From the NCBI GenBank assembly GCA_964516325.1, contig CAZFAP010000003.1:1-64000 (forward strand): DNA of 64,000 bases, given 5' to 3'. The notes below the pieces were generated by a model. That model had not been told where the DNA came from and searched no databases. It saw only the letters and a program-made list of their open reading frames with translations. Numbering within the stretch: position 1 is the stretch's first letter; the number at the start of each line of letters is the position of its first letter. The DNA comes from CAZFAP01 sp964516325. GTDB lineage: Bacteria > Auribacterota > JABMQX01. Shown here piece after piece: positions 44,730 through 52,919 of the stretch. A program made the position numbers and the translations under genes.

Positions 44730-45152
44730 TCAGTCCCTGAGGAAATAGGCGGCCTTGGAGTCGAAAGCGACGGCGAACTCCGTTACCATATCCGCTCTAC
44801 CGAGGAGCCGTGAGGAAGTGCCGCGAGAGAAGCCAACGACAACTGGGAAACGGACGTCAATCCCGGGGACAAAAGCGAGGAGACAGTGAAAGTATGCTCC
44901 AACCTTGCCATCGCATGCGGTTCCAAGTTCGGCGAAGACCCCAGAGGTGACATCGCAGATGCCTAAACCGCCAGCGTCGCCTTCGGGCATCAACGTATCA
45001 TCGGCTCCAGTATCGGCGAGCATGATGAAGGGCTGCCAGGTTCCGTGGCCCGGTGACATAAACACGGGGACCATCGGCCTGCCTTGACCGTCAACGGGGA
45101 ATCGCGCGCAAAACGTGTAGAAGTGTCCGTTTTGGAAGAAGGTCTGCCCCAT
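44730..45152 (-). CDS. Retropepsin-like (clan AA) aspartic protease
   Basis: 140 residues, no signal peptide or membrane span. The core is PFIMLADTGADDTLMP, with the catalytic motif Asp47-Thr-Gly-Ala-Asp-Asp-Thr, almost the same as in retroviral proteases, and a later SSRLLGRADMVTEF that matches the conserved LLGRD strand of the second half. The fold needs two such aspartates, so it should act as a homodimer. A GAGGTGAACCTCG site precedes the ATG, 6 nt after the response regulator stop and 7 nt before the symporter start. It is thus a single-domain soluble protease within a signalling operon. Natural substrates are unknown. A non-proteolytic dimeric sensor is the alternative. Confidence 0.78.
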   Translation of the reverse strand: MGQTFFQNGHFYTFCARFPVDGQGRPMVPVFMSPGHGTWQPFIMLADTGADDTLMPEGDAGGLGICDVTSGVFAELGTACDGKVGAYFHCLLAFVPGIDVRFPVVVGFSRGTSSRLLGRADMVTEFAVAFDSKAAYFLRD

Positions 45153-45158
45153 CGAGGT

Positions 45159-45800
45159 TCACCTCTTGGCCGAGAAGTTTCTGATAACCTGTTCGCGAAT
45201 CATTCCTATCCGGCTCCGCGCATCCCTGGCGGGAATGGAAACTATCATGGGATTTTGCTTTGGGAACGCGTCCGCCAGGTTCTTGCGCAGTTCCTGCTCC
45301 GTAGGCGCCTCCGCGACCACCTCCTGGTCGAGCACTGCGATATACTTCCCCGCGTATTTCTCCAAAAGCATGGGCAGATTGTTGCTAACCCACAGGGCGT
45401 TGAGGTCCGGCTTCGGCCGAGCCCTTTCTTCGAGACCTTGGCGGATGGATCTCAGAAGTCTATCGTACGGATCTCCCTTGGTCTTGTCTATGTAATCGTA
45501 TGCGCCAGCCCTCATGAGTTCCGCGCAGGTCTCGATAGAGGCATGGGCGGTTATCACTACGGTTGTGGTGGATTTGGCCGTGAACCATCTGACGATGTCG
45601 GCCCCGGCCCCCTCTCCTTCGGGGAGCCACAGGTCCACGACGATTACATCGAACCTTTTCTGCTTTTCGATCTCGGTCTTTGCCGCGTCGAGAGACTCAG
45701 CCACATATACCTCGTAGGTTCCCTCGCGTTCGAGCGCCTTCCGCATTCCCTCGCGTGCGGGCTCCTCGTCATCAACTATGAGAACCTTGAATTTCGCCAT
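45159..45800 (-). CDS. Response regulator: receiver plus DUF5678-like domain
   Basis: 213 residues. The receiver domain spans residues 1-125: acidic pocket VDDEEPAREGM, phospho-acceptor Asp56 in VIVVDLWLP, switch residues TAHAS and lysine in YIDKTKG. In place of a DNA-binding output, residues 130-190 read ALWVSNNLPMLLEKYAGKYIAVLDQEVVAEAPTEQELRKNL, a DUF5678 pattern, a small fold with no known output role. The gene overlaps the histidine kinase by 29 nt, ensuring co-translation. Because there is no obvious DNA-binding domain, the signal may act by protein contact, perhaps through the retropepsin-like protein encoded next. Confidence 0.9.
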   Translation of the reverse strand: MAKFKVLIVDDEEPAREGMRKALEREGTYEVYVAESLDAAKTEIEKQKRFDVIVVDLWLPEGEGAGADIVRWFTAKSTTTVVITAHASIETCAELMRAGAYDYIDKTKGDPYDRLLRSIRQGLEERARPKPDLNALWVSNNLPMLLEKYAGKYIAVLDQEVVAEAPTEQELRKNLADAFPKQNPMIVSIPARDARSRIGMIREQVIRNFSAKR

Positions 45801-47757
45801 CAGAATCGCCTCCTTTCATCGGAAGGAAAATCTCGAACCTTGCTCCTTTTCCATAAGTGCCCACTTCTCGGACGACCCCGCCGTGAGCCTCGACCGTTCT
45901 GCGGACTATGGATAGACCCAGCCCCGTGCCTCCAATGGTCGTCGAAAAAAAAGGCTCGAAGATGCGCTGCGCGTGCTCCGGCTTGATTCCAGGCCCATTG
46001 TCTTCCACCGAAAGAACCACGTATTGTCTGTTATTGCGTTGCGGGAGGAGCTGCGCGGGAACTTCGGTCGCGCTCCTAACCGCCAGCCTTATTGTACCGC
46101 GCCCTTTCAAAGCCCTCGTGGCATTTATGAGAAGCTCTTCAACCGCTTCCCCTATCAGTTGCGCGTCGGCGACAATCGTTGTCTCCCCGGGAGGGAGGTC
46201 GCACTCGAGGGTTATCGTTTTCAGCTCATCGCCCACTCGCCTGGCGGCTCTGTGCATCACGTCGCATGGATCGCAGGGCTGAGGGTTCAATCTCAAAGGC
46301 GAGACAAACCTTTTGAACTCGCCGAGGACGGCCTCCGTTCTCTCGACGCATTCGGTGATGGTTTTTAGTTCTTCCCTGCCCTCACCGGGAAGTTTCATGA
46401 AAGATAACTCCCGGAGCGCCCCTCGTATCCCGAAAGTCAGATTCCCTATCCTGTGAGCGGACCGGGCCGTCAGGGCCTCCCACGCTTCCAGCCTAGCGCG
46501 GCATATCTCCTCCTGCCTTCGCTCCTCTGCTCGCCGGCGTTCCTCTTCAGCAGCCTCACTGGCAACCTTGGCCGGCGCCTCCAGGAACCATCTGAACAAC
46601 CGGGCCGCAAAGTTATCTGGCTCCACCTCCAGAGAAGCCCTTATGGCTTCGAGAGCGTGTTCTCCGTCGGCGAGTGCGTGAAGCGAGAACGCCTTCCCCC
46701 GAAGCGAACTGGCATCTCGTGCGTTGACGGCCAGTGCCCTGTTGAACGACTCGATGGCCTCCTGGTGCTTCCCGAGGTAGCTCAGCGCGACGCCCTTTCC
46801 CCGGAGCGAGTGGTAATCGTCCGGCTTGGCGGCCAGTGCCTTGTCAAACCATTCAATCGCTTCGTGGTGTCGGCGGAGGTTGCCGAGGGCGACGCCCCTG
46901 CCCCGAAGCGAGTCGTAGTCGTTGGGGTTAACGGCCAGAGCCTTGTCAAACCATTCGATGGCTTCCTGGTATCGGCCCAGGTGCCCGAGGGCGACGCCCC
47001 TGCCCCGAAGCGAGTCGTAGTCGTTCGGGTTGACGGATAGAGCCTTGTCATACCATTCGATGGCTTCCTGGCGTCGGCCGAGGTTGCCGAGGGCGCTGCC
47101 CCTGTCCCGAAGCGAGTGGTAGTCCTTCGGGTTGAGTGATAGAGCCTTGTCGAACCATTCGATGGCTTCTTCGTGTCGGCCGAGGTGGCCCAGGGCGACG
47201 CCCCTGTCCCGAAGCGAGTGGTAGTCGTTCGGGTTGACGGATAGAGCCTTGTCAAACCATTCGATCGCTTCCTGGTGTCGGCCGAGGTTGCCGAGGGCCC
47301 CGCCCCTTTCCCGAAGCGAGTGGTAGTCCTTCGGGTTGACTGACAGAGCCCTGTCCATCCATCCGATCGCCTCCTCGTATCGGCCGAGGTAGCCGAGGGC
47401 CACGCCCCTGTCCCGAAGCGAGTCGTAGTCGTTCGGGTTGACTGATAGAGCCTTGTCAAACCACTCGATGGCTTCCTGGTATCGGCCGAGGTTGCTGAGC
47501 GCCACTCCGCGAGACCTTGCGAAGAGAGGCCTTTCGGGAGCCAGGGACAGGGCCGCGTCGTAATGATCAAGGGCGGACTCGTAATGGCCTGCAAGACAGT
47601 CCAGTTCCGCAAGAAGGAAGTCCTCAAAGGCTCGGTCGCCGCCCTGCCTCGCCGCGGCGAGGCCCGTCTCCAGAAGTTCCCGAGCAGTTTGCTCCTCTCC
47701 CCGGGAAGCAGCTTCATCGGCTTGTCGGCTGAGTTCCTCGTACTCGGGTTCCGTCAT
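45772..47757 (-). CDS. Soluble TPR-histidine kinase
   Basis: 661 residues, no membrane spans. Residues 20-380 comprise around ten TPR repeats; eight of them (RGVALGxLGRxxEAIEWFDKALSVNPxDYxSL) are nearly identical. A charged coiled-coil (AEEERRRAEERRQEE) follows, then a dimerisation helix with phospho-acceptor candidate His435 in ARSAHRIGNLTF, and a full ATPase domain: N box EELLINATRAL, G1 box VEDNGPGI, F box FEPFFST and G2 box GGTGLGLSIV. The kinase should sense a protein partner via its TPRs and phosphorylate the response regulator encoded downstream (29-nt overlap). The TPR repeats are also repeats at DNA level (about 46700-47515). It diverges from the helicase gene. Confidence 0.9.
   Translation of the reverse strand: MTEPEYEELSRQADEAASRGEEQTARELLETGLAAARQGGDRAFEDFLLAELDCLAGHYESALDHYDAALSLAPERPLFARSRGVALSNLGRYQEAIEWFDKALSVNPNDYDSLRDRGVALGYLGRYEEAIGWMDRALSVNPKDYHSLRERGGALGNLGRHQEAIEWFDKALSVNPNDYHSLRDRGVALGHLGRHEEAIEWFDKALSLNPKDYHSLRDRGSALGNLGRRQEAIEWYDKALSVNPNDYDSLRGRGVALGHLGRYQEAIEWFDKALAVNPNDYDSLRGRGVALGNLRRHHEAIEWFDKALAAKPDDYHSLRGKGVALSYLGKHQEAIESFNRALAVNARDASSLRGKAFSLHALADGEHALEAIRASLEVEPDNFAARLFRWFLEAPAKVASEAAEEERRRAEERRQEEICRARLEAWEALTARSAHRIGNLTFGIRGALRELSFMKLPGEGREELKTITECVERTEAVLGEFKRFVSPLRLNPQPCDPCDVMHRAARRVGDELKTITLECDLPPGETTIVADAQLIGEAVEELLINATRALKGRGTIRLAVRSATEVPAQLLPQRNNRQYVVLSVEDNGPGIKPEHAQRIFEPFFSTTIGGTGLGLSIVRRTVEAHGGVVREVGTYGKGARFEIFLPMKGGDSDGEIQGSHS
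46700..47515 (-). repeat. Eight near-identical 102-bp units encoding TPRs
   Basis: The TPR-coding DNA shows units of 102 bp with blocks such as GCCCTGTCCCGAAGCGAGT and TTCGGGTTGACGGATAGAGCC recurring with few changes. Conservation at synonymous positions indicates recent unit duplication or gene conversion, so the repeat number probably varies among strains. The segment is also a likely misassembly spot. Confidence 0.8.
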
Positions 47758-47946
47758 TGTCGCCGGCTCTCCTTGTCGGCGCCTCGTCCCGCTGGGGGAC
47801 CTTTCCGGGCCATGGGCCCAACACGCAAGCTTTTGTCTTCTCGGTGTGGTCTTCCGATTGTATCATCATTCCGCGCAGGCTTCGAGCATGAGAGGTCCCA
47901 TGAAGCCAGCGATTATCTACGACCAATTATAGCGTGTGGCTCAGGC

Positions 47947-50370
47947 ATGGCAATAACAATTGATGACAAGCGAAAGGTGATTCGCCTCAGCGTCAAGGAC
48001 CTTGTCTCTCCGAGCACTGTCCTGGGCTCCATTGTCGCCACGGAGCTTCTCCCGGCCCGCGCTTCTCTCGGGAGGGACGCGCACAAGGACCACCAAACCG
48101 AGAGAGAAGAATCTCTCGCCTCCTATAGAAAAGAAGTGTATGTCAAGCACGAGATGAAGGTGGACAATTACACGGCTGTCGTGCAGGGCCGGATAGACGG
48201 CGTCTATGAACGTCGGGGGAAGCTGGTTGTCGAAGAGGTCAAGTCGGTTATTTCGACGAAGGAGGTCATCGAGGCGATCAAAGAGGGGCTCTTTGAGACG
48301 AGCATTTTGCAGGTGCAGGTATATATGCTCCTGCTGGCGAAGGAGACGGGGAAGGAGGTGGACGCTTACCTGGTCTTCGTCGGGCTCGACGATCGCTCGA
48401 CGGAGAGGGTGGAAGTTGACTTCGACCCGGAAAGAATACGCCGCCTCGTCGTGGGGAGAGTTCGCGGCATTCTGGAGGAGCACAGAAAAAAGAAACTTCG
48501 CGAGGCTCAACTCCGAAGGACTGCGGAAGCGCTGGTTTTCCCATTCCCCGAGATGAGGAAGTATCAGAAGGAGATGATGGACGCAGTTCAAGAATCGCTC
48601 GAGCGCCGCAAGAATCTCCTCCTCTTGGCTCCCGCCGGAATTGGAAAAACCGTCGCGGCCATCTTCCCTTCTCTCCGGTATGCCCTTGAGAACAAGATGA
48701 GGATTTTCTTCGTCACGCCGAAGACGACGCAGCAGAAGATCGTCGCGGAGACGCTTCGCATGACCGTTGGGGGGTGGCGGACAGTGTCGTGCATTTGTTT
48801 GCGCGCGAAAGAGAAGATGTGCGCCAACGATGTCTTCTATTGTCACCCCGACTTCTGCCCCTTCGCGAGGAACTACTACGACAGGCTTGGGTTGTCGTCT
48901 GCCGTCCAGGACCTCCTGGGGAAAGAAGTCATTGAGCCGGAGATGGTCTATGCGAGGGCGGTGGACGAGAGACTTTGTCCGTTCGAGTTATCGCTCGACG
49001 TCTCCCTCTACGCCTCGGTCGTCGTCTGCGATTACAACTACGTGTTCGACCCCACAGTCTATCTCCGGCGCTTTTTCGCAGAACAGAAATACGACGACAT
49101 CCTCCTGATAATTGACGAGGCTCACAACCTCTATCCGCGTGGGCGGGACTATTATTCCCCCGAACTGAGGCGCAGCGACATCCGCTCGCTCATGGCGCGA
49201 GCGACGAACTCGCAGGATTCGGTCTTGAGAGAAATTGCCAAGGCGCTTCAGCCTCTGGACAGGCACTTCGCGCGGCTGATGAAGGAAGGCAAAGAGCGGT
49301 TTGAAGGGGCGACGAAATTTCCGGTCGAGATAGATTTCTCTTTCTTCGACGAGGAAAAGGGGAGGATCGAGTCGGTCATGCTGCGCTATTTCTTGCACAA
49401 GAAGACGCAACGCCTTTCCGCCCCGGACGATCCCTTTGAGCGATTCTACCACGACTTCAATTCGTTCTATGAAGTGCTCCAGCTTAAGGGCGAGGAGTTC
49501 TCGTACCTCTACGACGGCGAAGGCGAGAGTGAAGTGCTAAAAATACTGTGCAAGGACCCGTCGCGTTTCCTCGCGGAGCGAATCAGCGGCTTCCACGCTA
49601 CTGTCGCCATGTCGGCAACTCTGGTGCCGCCGGAATTCTTCCGGGACGTCCTCGGCTTCGATAAGGATGCAACCCGCCTCGTCTCATTTCCTTCGCCGTT
49701 TCCGCCGGAGAACAGGAAGATCATCGTCGTGCCAGGCTTGTGGACGACCTACCGAATGCGGCGCCGTTCCTACGAGCAGACCGCTCGCACGATTGAGGAA
49801 ATCGTCTCGGTCAAGAAAGGCAACTACTTCGTTTTCTTCCCGAGCTTCGAGTACCTGGACGCGGTCGGACAGTATGTCTCTCCGTCCGGTTTCGTGGTGC
49901 TGCGGCAGGAGCGAGCGATGTCCGAGAGGGAGAGGTCTGATTTGCTGAGGAAACTCACGGAAGGCGGGCAAAGCTATCTCGTGCTTGCGGTGCAGGGAGG
50001 CATCTTCGCGGAAGGCGTTGACTATCCGGGCGAGATGCTGATCGGCGCGATTATCGTCGGGCCGGGCTTGCCGAAGTACAGTTTTGAGCAGGAGTTGATG
50101 CGAGAGTACTTTCAGGAGCAATACGGAGCGGGTTTCGAGTATGCGTATCTTTATCCGGGCATGAACAGGGTTGTGCAATCGGCGGGGAGAGTCATCCGCA
50201 CGGAGAACGACCGCGGAATCATCGCGCTGTTAGGTGAGCGCTTCGCCCGCGCGGAGTATCATTCGCTCTTCCCGAGAGACTGGTACGTCTATTCGCCGAC
50301 GGAGCTAATTGCCAAAGACTATGCCGAGCAGATTCGGCAGTTCTGGGCCGAGAACGGTCAGGATCAATGA
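47947..50370 (+). CDS. PD-(D/E)XK nuclease fused to XPD/DinG-like helicase
   Basis: 807 residues; the open frame reaches back to 47563, but MAITIDDKRKVIRL at 47947 is the sensible start. Residues 60-190 form a RecB/Cas4-type nuclease domain: VVQGRIDGVYERRGKLVVEEVKS gives catalytic Asp84, Glu97 and Lys99. Residues 200-807 form an SF2 helicase of the XPD/Rad3/DinG branch: Q-like QKEMMDAVQ, Walker A APAGIGKT near 228-235, the FeS region with Cys292, Cys299, Cys304 and Cys344, DEAH box at 390-393, FHATVAMSATL and the C-terminal QSAGRVIRTENDRG with its arginine finger. It should unwind 5' to 3' and cut DNA. It is divergent from the kinase operon, 189 nt apart. Function might be repair or defence. 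Confidence 0.86.
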   Translation: MAITIDDKRKVIRLSVKDLVSPSTVLGSIVATELLPARASLGRDAHKDHQTEREESLASYRKEVYVKHEMKVDNYTAVVQGRIDGVYERRGKLVVEEVKSVISTKEVIEAIKEGLFETSILQVQVYMLLLAKETGKEVDAYLVFVGLDDRSTERVEVDFDPERIRRLVVGRVRGILEEHRKKKLREAQLRRTAEALVFPFPEMRKYQKEMMDAVQESLERRKNLLLLAPAGIGKTVAAIFPSLRYALENKMRIFFVTPKTTQQKIVAETLRMTVGGWRTVSCICLRAKEKMCANDVFYCHPDFCPFARNYYDRLGLSSAVQDLLGKEVIEPEMVYARAVDERLCPFELSLDVSLYASVVVCDYNYVFDPTVYLRRFFAEQKYDDILLIIDEAHNLYPRGRDYYSPELRRSDIRSLMARATNSQDSVLREIAKALQPLDRHFARLMKEGKERFEGATKFPVEIDFSFFDEEKGRIESVMLRYFLHKKTQRLSAPDDPFERFYHDFNSFYEVLQLKGEEFSYLYDGEGESEVLKILCKDPSRFLAERISGFHATVAMSATLVPPEFFRDVLGFDKDATRLVSFPSPFPPENRKIIVVPGLWTTYRMRRRSYEQTARTIEEIVSVKKGNYFVFFPSFEYLDAVGQYVSPSGFVVLRQERAMSERERSDLLRKLTEGGQSYLVLAVQGGIFAEGVDYPGEMLIGAIIVGPGLPKYSFEQELMREYFQEQYGAGFEYAYLYPGMNRVVQSAGRVIRTENDRGIIALLGERFARAEYHSLFPRDWYVYSPTELIAKDYAEQIRQFWAENGQDQ

Positions 50371-50403
50371 AGCCTCGCTATCCAAGGAAGGGAGGGCAAG
50401 GAC

Positions 50404-51774
50404 ATGAGCGGTGGCAAAAACACAAGTAGAAGGGAATTTCTGCGAACGGTAGCCAGCGGCATCGTCGCTGGATTGCGTGCAACGATGGCGGGAAAGCGCG
50501 CGGCGCCGGCGGAAGGCAAAGTCATCGGCAGCAACGAAAAGGTCAACATCGGAATCATCGGCGTTGGCTGGCGAGGAGGGACGCATCTGAGGGAACTGGT
50601 CAAAAGGACGACGGATGTCGGAGACGTCCAGGTAACGGCGGTATCCGACCTGTACGAGCCGAGGCTTCAGCGGGCGAAGGAGACCTGCGGGGGAAAGGCG
50701 TTTCGGGATTATCACGAGCTTCTCAGCCAGAAAGACGTGGATGGCGTGATCGTCGCTGTTCCGTGGCACTGGCATGCGAAGATGACTCTCGATGCCTGCG
50801 AAGCGGGGAAGGATGTCTATGTCGAGACGCCGATGACGATCAACATTGACGACGCCAGAAAAGTCTATGAGACCGCGAAGCGAGCCAAGCGAGTCGTCCA
50901 GGTCGGAAATCAGATGGCGTCCTTCGACGAGTACTGGCGGGCAAAAGAGGTGGTTCAGTCCGGCGTCCTCGGAAAACTTCTCATTACCGAGGCGAGCTGG
51001 TGCCGCAACTCGAAGGAAGGACAGTGGAACTATAACATTGACCCGGATTGTAGCCCAGCGAATCTCGACTGGGAGACGTGGCACGGCGCGAAGTTCGGGC
51101 TGACTCCGCCGCGGCCGTTCAGCACGGAGCGATTTTTCCGCTGGAGGAAATTCCGCGACTATGGCGGCGGGTCGGCTTCGGACCTTTTGTGTCACACACT
51201 CGGCTGTCTTCTCATTATGATCCCCCGAGAATTTCCTCAGCTCGTCACCTCCGCGGGCGGGCAATATGTCGAGTTCGACCGCGACATCTACGACACGTAT
51301 ATCACGATGATCGAATATCCGAGCCAGCACATGGTCGTGATGGACGGGACGATGGTCAATGAGGAAGGGCGACCGGAGATGGTTCGCGGACACGAGGCGG
51401 CATGCTTTGTCTATCAAGATGGAGTCGCCGTGGCTCCGGAGGGTCCCTTCCAGAAAGAATTTAAGGAAAAATGCGAGAAAGCCGGGCTGAAGGGCGAATG
51501 GGTCAAGACGAAGGTCGCTTCGTGGCGGCGGGAGCGCGAGGTCGAAGCGTTACGGATTCCCAAGCAGCCGCGCCCGACGCACATGGACAATTTCCTCCAT
51601 TGCATTCGAACGCGCGAGACGCCCGTTGAGGACGCCTTCGCCGGATACCAGATCACCGTCGCCGTGGAGCTTGGCGTGCAGTCCTATTATCAGAACAAAA
51701 CGATGCACTTCGACCCGGAAAAGCAAATTGTCCTCAAGGACACCCCTCTCCGCCCGCATCAGATCACATACTGA
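50404..51774 (+). CDS. Tat-exported Gfo/Idh/MocA oxidoreductase-like protein
   Basis: 456 residues. The start MSGGKNTSRREFLRTVASGIVAG carries a twin-arginine signal (SRREFL). The Rossmann fold shows VNIGIIGVGWRGGTHL, TAVSDLYEPRLQRAKE, VIVAVPWHWHAKM. The family normally has an EKP motif (lysine used in catalysis and NAD contact) after the strand VYVE; here the residues are Glu141-Thr142-Pro143, so the lysine is gone. The second domain carries GNQMASFDEYWRAKE, DYGGGSASDLLCHTLG and the closing HMDNFLHCIRTRETP. Export and loss of lysine suggest a glycan-active glycosidase-type chemistry (as in GH109) or a binding role rather than a simple dehydrogenase. It starts 33 nt after the helicase stop. 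Confidence 0.86.
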   Translation: MSGGKNTSRREFLRTVASGIVAGLRATMAGKRAAPAEGKVIGSNEKVNIGIIGVGWRGGTHLRELVKRTTDVGDVQVTAVSDLYEPRLQRAKETCGGKAFRDYHELLSQKDVDGVIVAVPWHWHAKMTLDACEAGKDVYVETPMTINIDDARKVYETAKRAKRVVQVGNQMASFDEYWRAKEVVQSGVLGKLLITEASWCRNSKEGQWNYNIDPDCSPANLDWETWHGAKFGLTPPRPFSTERFFRWRKFRDYGGGSASDLLCHTLGCLLIMIPREFPQLVTSAGGQYVEFDRDIYDTYITMIEYPSQHMVVMDGTMVNEEGRPEMVRGHEAACFVYQDGVAVAPEGPFQKEFKEKCEKAGLKGEWVKTKVASWRREREVEALRIPKQPRPTHMDNFLHCIRTRETPVEDAFAGYQITVAVELGVQSYYQNKTMHFDPEKQIVLKDTPLRPHQITY

Positions 51775-52295
51775 ACCGCGAAGGGCGGAGAACGGCCATC
51801 GCCTGGGACCATTCTTCCCTACGACCTCTGCACGGTCTCCCCTGAAAATCGGTACCGTGAAGCTGGAGGGCGCGGCTACGGTTGAGAGGTGAGAACGGGG
51901 TGAACCCCATGACTCCAAGAAGCCCGGCTAAAGCCGGCTCCAAGAGGGGTGTTGCGGCGGGGACGCGGACCACGGGCTGAAGCCCGTGGCTAATGGCGCC
52001 GATGGCGCCACTGAAGGCCGGCAACCAGTGCCCGGGGGATTGGTGCCGCAGTCCCGCCGTGCCGACCGCGCACCAGGCGATGGCTGCCTGATGGGCAACT
52101 GAGGCGTAACCACCTTACCACCGTTTTCATGGTCTCCGGGTGAACGAAGTTCATGAGGAACCTTGGTGGCGAGGAACTCGTTCGCGATTTGGCGGCGCGC
52201 CCCGTAGAGAGACGGTCGCGGGTCAGGATTCCCGGTCAGTCGTTGAGGTAAAGGATGCGGCGAGCGGCGCGTCCATCTGTGGGGAGACTGGGATG
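51775..52295. repeat. 521-nt intergenic region with a cluster of palindromes
   Basis: Between 51921 and 52010 three palindromes follow one another: AGCCCGGCTAAAGCCGGCT (51921-51939), CCACGGGCTGAAGCCCGTGG (51970-51989, perfect 9-bp arms with 2-nt loop) and TGGCGCCGATGGCGCCA (51994-52010). They resemble REP-type short palindromic repeats dispersed in many environmental genomes. No gene or promoter was recognised in the rest of the interval. Confidence 0.6.
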
Positions 52296-52610
52296 CTACG
52301 TCACCTCCCATTCACCGGGTTTCATTCTGCTGAGAAGCTGGCGGCTTCCGTGGACGAGCCCAACGACGTAACAGGTGCTTGAGCGAACCACATAGATGAG
52401 CCTGTACGAGCCATAGATGAGTTCGCGTACGTCTTGCTGACCGAACTCCGGAACAACACGACCGCTTTGAGGAAAAGTCGCCAGCCGTCTTGCAGCCTGG
52501 AGCACCTTCAGAGCGAGGCGTTCGGCGTACGCCCGCGAGTCTTGGGCGATGTATTCAACGATAGCCCTCAGATCGTTTACGGCAGGCTCTGCCCAGACGA
52601 CTTCAGCCAT
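52296..52610 (-). CDS. ParE/RelE-type toxin
   Basis: 104 residues of the RelE/ParE fold: VVWAEPAVNDLRAIVEYIAQDSRAYAERLALKVLQAARRLATFP, then SGRVVPEF, ELIYGSYRLIYVV and CYVVGLVHGSRQL, all characteristic. Such toxins either cleave ribosome-bound mRNA (RelE) or poison DNA gyrase (ParE); the sequence layout with YRLIY and VHGSR favours ParE. It overlaps the end of the antitoxin gene by 34 nt on the same strand. Confidence 0.87.
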   Translation of the reverse strand: MAEVVWAEPAVNDLRAIVEYIAQDSRAYAERLALKVLQAARRLATFPQSGRVVPEFGQQDVRELIYGSYRLIYVVRSSTCYVVGLVHGSRQLLSRMKPGEWEVT

Positions 52611-52783
52611 TGTCGGGTCCTTTTCTCGACCTCCTCCTGAGAAAGCGTCCGCCCCTCCTCGACAGCCTTGATCCCCGCCTCAATCTTCTCTCTCACGTAG
52701 AGGTGGTAGAGGATGTCCTCCAGTGTGCAGTCGTCGGGGAGCCCGTTGATTAGCTCAATCACCTGTTGTTTTAGGGGAGACAT
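52577..52783 (-). CDS. Antitoxin partner of the ParE-type toxin
   Basis: 68 residues. GTG at 52798 is in frame, but ATG at 52783 has GGAGG about 8 nt upstream. MSPLKQQVIELINGLPDDCTLEDILYHLYVREKIEAGIKAVEEGRTLSQEEVEKRTRQWL fits the DUF2281/prevent-host-death-like antitoxins that precede ParE toxins: N-terminal helical DNA-binding part and C-terminal helix that wraps the toxin. It probably represses its own promoter within 52784-52919. Confidence 0.83.
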   Translation of the reverse strand: MSPLKQQVIELINGLPDDCTLEDILYHLYVREKIEAGIKAVEEGRTLSQEEVEKRTRQWLKSSGQSLP

Positions 52784-52919
52784 AATCGAATCCTCCACGG
52801 TCGGTCCTCAGCGGCCGAGTATTCGCTCTTTCCGGCACGAATGCAAGAATAGCCTTTCCTATCGCTGCCATGCAAGGGCGTCATTCGCTCCGCCTGCGCA
52901 AGAACGATTCAAAGCAGCG

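Noticed and set aside
46700..47515. Repeat array considered as CRISPR
   Set aside because: The units are contiguous 102-bp coding TPRs without spacers.
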